Assembly (NCBI RefSeq): GCF_000002865.3
Contig: NW_001865051.1
Location: forward strand, 818,047 to 860,546
Length of the DNA: 42,500 nucleotides
Source of the DNA: Monosiga brevicollis MX1
Taxonomy: Eukaryota; Opisthokonta; Choanoflagellata; Craspedida; Salpingoecidae
Reading direction: 5' to 3'
Shown here: piece by piece, positions 34,867 to 42,500 of the stretch
Layout: the number at the start of each line of letters is the position of its first letter
How positions within the stretch are numbered: the stretch's first letter is position 1
The notes under the pieces: generated by a model
Database searches by the model: none
What the model was told of the DNA's origin: nothing
What the model saw: the letters and a program-made list of their open reading frames with translations, nothing else
Made by a program: the position numbers and the translations under genes

Positions 34867-37800
34867 ATGACGCGCTTTCAACAACGGACCTTTGGGGTCT
34901 TGGCCCTGGCCCTGCTTGGTCTTGGTTGGTTGGGCCCTGCCCACCCCTCGCATACCCTTGTTTCGCTCAAGCCAATGGGGTCTCGACCCAGCTTCGCTCT
35001 GCCTTCGGACTTGCTTCTTATACTGCTTGTCTCTGTTACCCTACCACCATTCGCTCCTCGATTCCAGGTACCTGGGTCGCTGCCGACACCATCGGCACGG
35101 AAACCGGTGCGCCACTCCCGCCACCGCACAAACCCGTCAGCCCACAGGCGCGAGAAGCGCTTTCTCATCCGCCGCTTGGCTTTTTTGTTCGTTGGGCCAG
35201 ATCAATCTTATCAGGTAGACTGTGGCACAGCCAAGCTGCTGTGGACAGCGGGTTGCAATGAGCTGGGCGGCAACATGTCCCTCTCCGCCACCTGCGACGT
35301 ACGTCATGTCATGCTTCCTACATCTTTGCAGGTGTTTACAGGCCCACAGCATCGTTGGCAAAGTCCGCGACTGCAACTGTTGAGCTCTCTCGCTTCTTTG
35401 GCTCGTCTTGCTCACATGCCCTTCCCCGCATGTCCTGGCGCTGGCCGATGATAGAATGATCTCCATCTTTTTTCCCAGCCTGCCTGCAACTCCACCGTGT
35501 CTATGGCCGTGAATCCCGCCACAATCTGCTCCCAGTTTGGTGGTGGCCAATCCGGCAACGACTCCCCTAGCACAAGTTGTTCAGCAGCTGGTAAGCAGCG
35601 GGGGGGGTTTTTTTTCGGCCCATCTTTTGACTGCCGTCCGTCCCCTTGATCCTAACCTCTGAAACCCGTTTCTCCGCGCTTTCTTTCGTCCATAAACTGC
35701 GACACACCACAGGTGCTCACACTTTGGGTGCCAATCAAGTTGCCTTCACCTTCTTCGCTCAAGATTGCACTGCTATGTACCACCAGCTTCTCTTGGATGT
35801 GGATGCGTGCTTCTCCGCTGGACCAGGCTCCGCCATCAAGGTCGTTGGCTGCTCAGAGGGGGTAAGGACTATGTTTTGGTGACAGGAGAATGTGGTTTAC
35901 AAGCGCAATGCTCAAGCTCAGAGAGATACCTTCGCGCCCCCTTGACCAAGCGCCTTTGATCTGATGTGAATGCTGCCGGCTCCACTAGGTTCTTTTCTAT
36001 GATCTCTTTGAGAGCACGACATGCGAAACGAGCGGTGGCTCAGTGCGACAAAGCGCAATGATCGGAACCGATCAATGCCTCGGCGCAGATGCCCTCCCAG
36101 GTCTTTTGGATGATTCCCTCAGCGCCACCGTCCAATGTGGCTCCAATATCGAACCACGTATGTAGCCTCTGTTTAACATCTCACTGTCAAGTTTGGTCTT
36201 GCATATGAGCGAACCGTGTGGGGCTGCTCCTCTCATTTCCCCTGCTCGCATTCTGTTGATGCACTTTGTTGCAGCAACAACGGTCGAACCAAACACCGTT
36301 TCCCCGTCAGGCAATGGCAGTGCCGTCGCCAACGGTACTTTGCGCGCGCTATACATGCATGCCAATGTCCTGTTTCTTTTCTTCTTTTCTTCTTTTCTTC
36401 TTTTCTGTTGAGGGGAGGGGGTTGTTTTGGGAGTGGTGGTTTTTATTTATCACCATTACCACCTGTCATGGTGGCTTTTTTCAGCTTGTACGGCGCTCGT
36501 CCCTTCGTCCCTCCGTCCTCTTACTTTGTGTGTGCCCTCGGAATTTTCAGGTTACGCCGTCTTTGTCTTTTTCGATGGAAATGCCAGCACCTCCGGAAAC
36601 TCATCTTACGACACCGATTGCACACAGCACAGTGACTGTCCCGAGAACGAGTACTGTGATGTCGATGGACGCTGCTTCCTCTGTCAAGATTGCTACGATT
36701 ACGAAGACGCTCGCAACGGCTCTTGCAGTCAGATTTGCCCGCTGTCTTGCAATGTGTCCAACGATTGCCCTTCCAATGCTTGGTGCACCGTTGCTAACAC
36801 TTGTGAGAGCTGCCTGGCTACGACCTGCATCGATGAGCAAGAAGCCACCAACTCATGCGACAGCAGGTGCATGGCAAACGATGACCCTGGTGTGCCTCCC
36901 CAATGTGGCATTGATTACACTTGCCCGGAAAACTCTGTCTGCGACAACGGCCAGAGTTGCCTCGAATGCCAGTTTTGTTTTTTTGCCTCAGACCCCAACA
37001 TCGACTGCTATGCTGAGTGTGGCCTTACATGCAGCACCTCTGACTCTTGCCCATACGGACGCTTCTGTGGCAATGAGGCCTGCCTCAACTGTTCCCAGTG
37101 CACCGACTACCTGCAATCCCACCCCGACAGTGATTGCGCATCAAACTGCCCTACGAGCGACACATCCTGTCAGACAAACAGCGATTGTGCTGCTTCACCC
37201 AACCAGTACTGCAACATGTATGGTCTCTGCGACAATTGCACCCTATGCTGGTTATATGGCGATGCCATGGTCAATTGCAACGGCTGCGACCCAGTCTCAT
37301 GCCAATCAAAACACGACTGCAGCGGTGGCTTTTGCGACGCCAGCTCCGTTTGCCAGACGTGTCCCGATGACTGCAACACCCTTGCTACGCAAGGGGACAG
37401 AGATCAATGCACCGTGGACTGCACCCCAATCACTGAAGCCCCCCGCTGCACCACCAGTGATCAATGCGCACAAGACTCATACTGTGATGCCACCGGCTCC
37501 TGCAGTACCTGTAGTAATTGCTTCTTCCTCAGCCCCTATGATGAGTCGGAGGAATGTGCCGAGGTGTGCCAGGTCAATTGCTCACAAACTGTCAGTCACT
37601 ACGAGTGCGCTTACGCCAGTTTTTGCAGCCCTGAGGATCACAAGTGTGAATCGTGCTGGACCTGCACTGGCCAACTGGATGAGTGGAATACGTCCTGCAC
37701 CGATGTGTGCCCATTCAATGCCAACTCGAGTAATATCAACCTTTTCGATAGCTGCGCTACCAGTAGCCAGTGTGGCGGCCCTGATGATGACTATTTCTGT

Positions 37801-40749
37801 ACTCTCTCCAACTTTTGCGATCTTTGCAGTAGCTGTGATAACAGCGTTACCTATGGCAGGCCGGCAGGCAAGAACGTGCGCTGCCAGGATGTCTGTGCCC
37901 CAAACTGTGCCAGTGACAACGATTGTATGCCAGGCCAGACTTGCAATGATGGCTGGTGCGCCTATCCCGCGTACTCCACCGTGAGCACCACCTCATTCCC
38001 AAGCCAGCCCACGTCACCATGGCCCTGGAGCACGGACATCCCACCCTCCAACAGTGCCATTGGCGACGACGATGACTACGCTCCCCTCCCATGCGACCCT
38101 GCCCAGTACTCTCATATCGCGGCCTTTGCCATTAACCAATGCGTGGCAAGCGAAGAAGGCTCCTTCAAGATCTCCTGTTCACAGGTGAGCTACCGTTCAT
38201 CTTTTCGGTAGTGCAAGAACAAGACCAGGATCCGTGTGTTTTGAGTTGGGATCTTTTTCTTAAGCGCCTCTTGATTAACTTGTTTGGGGAAAAATAGACC
38301 AGCTTGACCATGGAGTTTTTCACCGACACCATGTGTCAGTCCGCCAGCAATACCGAAGATCTCAGCTTCACAGAGTGCTTCAGCAACTTCCGTGTCGAGG
38401 CTTGTGTTGGTAAGGTTGTGGCCACCTGAAACCACCATCACTCGTTCTGGCAAAGCATATTCCCACTCTCTGGAACCCTTGTTTCGACTCGGGCAACCCT
38501 CACCGCCAATGTATAACCATCCCAGAGCAATTGACAGCATATGAACGGCAGTTCCTCTTGGAGCAAATGCCCTCATCGTGCAATGACGCCCCAGAAGAAG
38601 TGAGCATTGGCTACTTGAACGAGTGCTTGCCTTATCTCGACTCGGGGTACCTGAAGATTGAAGAGTGCACTGCAAATGTACGTCCTCTCACCCTCATGTC
38701 GCCAAATTGGCGTTTAAAATTGCTTGACACTCACGAGCGTTGCTTTTGCTGGCATCATAGGGTGAGGTGAAGGGCACTGCTTACAATGACCCTGCTTGTG
38801 TTGACGTCAACCACACGCTCTCGCTGCAAGATCGCCAGTGTTTTGCTAAGCAGGGAAAATACCTTCGTGCTCGCTGCGGAACGAGCAGCGGCGCCTATTC
38901 CACTGATGCACCGAACCCTTCTGTCATGAGCTCTTCAACCACTGTGACGCATGCATCGACCGCCTCTTCCACTGCCAGCCCCACCAACGGCGCCTCCTCC
39001 ACTGCCAGCCCCACCAACGGCGCCTCTTCCACTGCTGGCCCCACCAACGGCGCTTCTTCCACTGTTGGTCCCACCAACGGCGCCTCTTCCACTGCTAGCC
39101 CCACCAACGGTGCCTCCTCCACTGCCAGCCCCACCAACGGCGCCTCTTCCACTGCTGGCCCCACCAACGGCGCTTCTTCCACTGCTGGCCCCACCAACGG
39201 CGCCTCTTCCACTGCTAGCCCCACCAACGGCGCCTCCTCCACTGCCAGCCCCACCATCGGCGCTTCTTCCACTGCGAGCCCCACCAACGGCGCTTCTTCC
39301 ACTGCCAGCCCCACCAACGGCGCTTCTTCCACTGCTAGCCCCACCAACGCTGCCTCCTCCACTGCCAGCCCCACCAACGGCGCCTCTTCTACTGCTAGCC
39401 CCACCAACGGCGCCTCCTCCACTGCCGGTCCCACCACCGACAAGAGCGCAAGCACAGCACCCACGGTCATTCCACCACTGGACAACACAGAGACAGTCCA
39501 AGGAACAATCTCTTTTCAAGGGGCGCTCTCAGATGAGATCAACAATGGTTGGGGGTAAGAGTCCAATTTTTCAGGGAGCGTGATCATTGCGGTCTGCGCT
39601 CAAGCCTCATTCCTTTTTTGCCTTTTCCCAAACACAGCGAGCAAGCGGTGGTCAGCTTTTTGCGCACGCACGTTAGTCCACGCTTGTCATTGGCCCACCA
39701 GGACTACGTCAACACGTTGGTTGTCACGAGTCGCACGAGTGATTCGACTGGCGCCACCATGCAATTCAAGATCCAGGTATGTTCAATATCCAAATGTAAT
39801 AAATGTTGTTGACTTACGCCAATTTTCAACAGTCTAGCCTCCCAACATACTGACTCGTGCACCCGTCCCCTGCTGGAATTGTCGGTATCTTCGTCTCAGG
39901 TTCCCCTCACAGCGGCAGATGATGTGACTGAAGTCTTCAATGAGGTATTTACTTTGGCTTGCGAGCTTCTGTGGTTTGGGCAACACTTGTGCTTTTGACT
40001 CATTTTAGGTGCTCTTTTAGATCTTCACCAACTTGAACGGTACCAACGGTTTGGTAGAGGCTTTGCGCACTGCAGGCCAGGTATGTCACCAAAAAAAAAG
40101 ATCCAACTACTTGATTTACCTCTGTGCCTCCTCCTCATCCCGCTTTGTCTGCTTGCCGGTCACCCTTTAACGCCAGGCCCAAGGCATCCGCGCCATTGAC
40201 ACAAGCACCTGGTCTGCATCTGGCCTCTTGCAAGCCTCCAAGCTCAACACCACTTCCACGCAATCACCCGGCGGTACCGTCGCGGGCTCAAAGTATGTTT
40301 ACCCACCCAGCTCACTTGCTTTTCTTGAATCCTTCAGCTCGCTGGCTCACTGATCTTCCCTTTCAACATCATAGGGGTTCTGGCAACAAGACCAGCAGCA
40401 CCACCACAATCGCCGTTGTGGCCGTTGTCTGCGCTCTAGTGGTCATCGTAGCTGTGTTCGCTGGACTGCACTACGCGTATGTTCTTGTTGGAAAGATGCG
40501 AGGTCGGCGCGCCTCACTTGTGTGGTAAGGGACTGTAGTCGCTCACAATTTTCGTTTTTCTCCTCCAGGCGCAAGGCAGGTGCTCGAGATGCAGCTGCCA
40601 ATCATCGTGAAGGCCCAATTTCCATGGTCAACCCAACCTATGATGGTGGTATGCAGCAAGCGACGGCACAGCAGGATCACCTCTACAGTGACGGTGACTA
40701 CATGGAGCCTATGACCCATTTTGAAGCTTCAGAAGATTATGAAGCTTAA
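34867..40749 (+). CDS. Cys-rich single-pass receptor-like protein with mucin stalk
   Basis: I recognise no named family. Exons: 34867-34918 (or 34924), 34972-35067, 35201-35298, 35479-35590, 35713-35861, 35989-36157, 36275-36334, 36551-38184, 38298-38409, 38526-38677, 38761-39554, 39638-39776, 39900-39944, 40021-40080, 40177-40292, 40375-40524 and 40569-40749. They sum to 4119 nt (1372 residues) in frame. There is a signal peptide (FGVLALALL). N-terminal modules with FYxx...C patterns are followed by residues 246-790, which hold nine repeats of about eight Cys each plus a half repeat. Two more FYxD...C modules follow, then a Ser/Thr stalk (945-1105) and a juxtamembrane region on small exons. 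The TM helix is at about 1273-1300 (IAVVAVVCALVVIVAVFAGL). The 70-residue basic-then-acidic tail has NPTY, LYSD, YMEP and YEA. The first intron (about 50 nt) is the weakest call. Confidence 0.87.
38961..39440 (+). repeat. Sixteen 30-bp tandem repeats coding a Ser/Thr-rich stalk
   Basis: Sixteen units of exactly 30 bp encode variants of ASSTASPTNG (TAG, TVG, PTIG and PTNAA variants) inside the receptor-like gene. There are no indels, so the frame is kept throughout. The many Ser/Thr/Pro and possible NGA-type positions suggest an O-glycosylated, extended stalk. On other frames it gives spurious Pro/Leu and Gly/Val repeats. Confidence 0.97.
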
Positions 40750-41688
40750 GTGTGAAGCTCAAGTGTGAACGTGCGATTTGGGCTTGCGGCTTCTTTTTGC
40801 ATCTGTTCCCTCCCTCCGTGTTTGCGTGTGTGGGGAGTGCAAACCAGTGGTGTGCCAACTCACCTTCTTGACCGCCCACTTGCTCTTTCGTCCATCCGTC
40901 TTTCACATCTGCGTGTTGAGTGTCTTGGTTGTTTCATGTTGCTGTTGTTTTGCTTGGCTTTCGTGTCTGAGGCCAGGTTGGCTTGAATGTATGTCCTTGA
41001 CCTTCTACCCGCCCTTGATCCTTGTGTATTTCCCCAGTTTGAGTGAAATGTGCTGTGATGTTGTGTTACGCGACCATCTGTGCGTGTGCGCGCCAGACCC
41101 ATTGAGGCTTGGCAGCGCCCCGACAAAGTGACGAGATTTGTTTCACGTGTCAAAAACACCGTCATGGTGCAGCCTCGGCCATCTGAAGATTATGTTCGAT
41201 TGTGGTGTTACTCACTCGCCGCACACACGGCTACAACAAGCGTTTGCTGTTGGTCGATAAGGGACAAGTTTAGTTGGCGTGTTACGAGCCCGACGCAACC
41301 TGGCTGTTCAAATTGCTCAAAGATCAAACCTGATCGATATTAGACACAAAACAGTGAGAAACAAACAGAGGACGAAAGGCGTTGGAATAAAATGCAACCA
41401 GACAAAAGTCTTGTTGCTCCTCAACAAAGGCTTCTGCGATGTGCAAACAATGACTCAGAGCAAGCCCCAACGGCACGCTTCGTCCAAAAACGTGCAGGTC
41501 TTGAAATATAAACCACTCCTAAAGCCACGGCCAGCGGGTATGGAATGGTATACAACGCACACGATCAAGACCATCGACATGGTGGTGACACATTCATTCA
41601 GTCTATGAAATGGGCCACGGCACCTGATGACAAAAGCAAAACAAACATTCAGAGAAAAGCCATTCTCCGAGACCACAACAGAGCTGGC
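40750..41688. other. Convergent 3' region
   Basis: About 940 bases separate the receptor-like stop from the stop of the minus-strand gene at the window edge. It includes AATAAA within GGAATAAAATGC at about 41388, a possible poly(A) signal on the plus strand. No gene is supported. Confidence 0.5.
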
Positions 41689-42500
41689 TCACGCCCAAGT
41701 GTCCGCAAATGAGGGATCAGCAGGTGCACCATAAGAGCGTTGGTGCCCTGTGCCACGGAATGTGATGGCAGGCTCATATCCAGCGTCAGTGCTCGGATTA
41801 AGGCCTGTCCAAGCATCACCACCTTCAACCCATCCACCAGCATATTCCGAGATGCCTGAATCCATGTCGGAATCAGGCGCCACGCCTGGTCGAACTGAGG
41901 AAGGCGGTTGAAGAAATGGGCGACTAGTCACGTGACCAGTCTGAGAGGATGGTGGATTTTGACGTAACGACGGTTGCTCCTGAAAAGGTTGTTGGCCTTG
42001 GATCTTGGCCGCACTGGCCTCCTGTGGCGAGAGAAATTGCATGTGCTGTTGGAACGGTGAAATAACCTGCGGATGATGATGCGTTTGAGGACCCAAAGAC
42101 CTCGTTGGAGGGTAACGTGGGTAGACGGCTTGTGCAACCGGATTGGAACGGGACTCGGACGAGGTATGGGAGCTAGACTGCTGTGTATACATGGCTGAGA
42201 ACTGCATCTGAGGCTGGTACTGGCGCGATTGCATCGAGGCTGATCCCAACCGTGCCTCGCGCGGGCTCTGCGCAGTTGCTTGATTATGTCCCGTGTTGGT
42301 TGTCAGGGACCTCTTCAAGTGGTGGGGAAGGGACGGTACGCCTTGCAGTGTTTGCAATGATGCATTTTGCTGGTGGTGTGTCCACGGAGGCCGAGCACCG
42401 TGGAGCAGCGGTGCAAACTGGGCAGAGCCCATCCCGTCCAAATCTGGCGAGTGAGCCGAATGTCCCTCCCCTTGCGTCCACAGGAAAAGCCGAGACTGGC
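41689..42500 (-). CDS. C-terminal part of a Gln/Pro/Ser-rich protein
   Basis: A minus-strand frame stays open from the right edge of the window to a stop at 41689, giving about 269 residues; the start lies outside the window. The sequence is disordered, rich in Gln, Pro, Ser and His (HHQQNASLQTL, YPRYPPTRSLGPQTHHHP, PFQQHMQFLSPQ). It ends in a more acidic, aromatic segment (DSGISEYAGGWVEGGDAW, YGAPADPSFADTWA). Codon use and length without stops support coding. I recognise no domain. The composition is like tails of transcription cofactors, RNA-binding proteins or signalling proteins, so no function is assigned. Confidence 0.65.
   Translation of the reverse strand, partial: QSRLFLWTQGEGHSAHSPDLDGMGSAQFAPLLHGARPPWTHHQQNASLQTLQGVPSLPHHLKRSLTTNTGHNQATAQSPREARLGSASMQSRQYQPQMQFSAMYTQQSSSHTSSESRSNPVAQAVYPRYPPTRSLGPQTHHHPQVISPFQQHMQFLSPQEASAAKIQGQQPFQEQPSLRQNPPSSQTGHVTSRPFLQPPSSVRPGVAPDSDMDSGISEYAGGWVEGGDAWTGLNPSTDAGYEPAITFRGTGHQRSYGAPADPSFADTWA

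Noticed and set aside
36266-37984. A 572-codon open frame overlapping the Cys-rich exon in another frame
   Set aside because: It is a shadow of the nine-repeat exon: the true frame has periodic Cys, correct splice phases on both sides and sequons, whereas this one is Ala/Thr/Pro-rich without domains.
38961-39440. 30-bp repeats as a possible CRISPR array
   Set aside because: There are no spacers: units are directly abutting and coding, in a eukaryotic gene.
38895-39583. Long minus- and plus-strand Gly/Val/Glu and Pro/Leu repeat frames
   Set aside because: These are other frames of the 30-bp repeat. Only the ASSTASPTNG frame continues into coding exons on both sides.

Overview
This is eukaryotic nuclear DNA. 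Nearly every gene is split by short GT-AG introns, mostly 90-140 nt. Coding regions are GC-rich, intergenic regions carry dinucleotide microsatellites, and genes are packed on both strands. The gene content points to a unicellular relative of animals, most likely a choanoflagellate of the Monosiga type: an SH2 adaptor, a PACSIN-type F-BAR/SH3 protein, a caprin-like coiled coil, an ependymin-related secreted protein, and a large Cys-rich receptor-like protein whose tail carries NPxY and YxxP motifs. The species is inferred from gene content, not proven. Exon borders were read by eye from splice sites and codon phase. Where the sum of the exons is a multiple of three, I say so.

Left part (1-15.5 kb). 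A minus-strand mitochondrial carrier of the SLC25A44 type is followed by a plus-strand DPY19 C-mannosyltransferase with at least 17 exons and an unrecognised 510-residue plus-strand gene. Next come a minus-strand ribosomal protein S11 gene with a leader exon, a plus-strand NUP50 nucleoporin that diverges from it, and a minus-strand JmjC oxygenase converging on NUP50.

Middle part (15.5-26.6 kb). A MYND-finger protein of unknown function (plus) and a long, Gln-rich caprin-like protein (minus) converge. They are followed by a repeat-rich stretch of about 2.4 kb without a recognisable gene, which holds a GA array and a degenerate 9-bp minisatellite. A two-exon secreted ependymin-related gene (plus) comes after it.

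Right part (26.6-42.5 kb). A minus-strand adaptor carries SAM, CUE/UBA, SH2, a PTB/PH-like segment and SH3. It is divergent to a plus-strand PACSIN/syndapin gene. Next comes a 17-exon plus-strand gene for a 1372-residue single-pass membrane protein. Its ectodomain has nine eight-cysteine repeats, several one-exon FYxD...C modules and a 16-unit mucin-like stalk, and its short tail has four tyrosines. The window ends in the 3' part of a minus-strand Gln/Pro-rich gene.

Several products fit common themes: secretory-pathway and cell-surface proteins (DPY19, the ependymin-related protein, the receptor), membrane-cortex and phosphotyrosine signalling (PACSIN, SH2 adaptor, receptor tail), and RNA or nuclear-pore biology (caprin-like, NUP50, RPS11). 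These are neighbours in a compact genome. Nothing in the sequence shows co-regulation beyond shared divergent promoters. The most interesting items for follow-up are the receptor-like gene and the SAM-CUE-SH2-SH3 adaptor.
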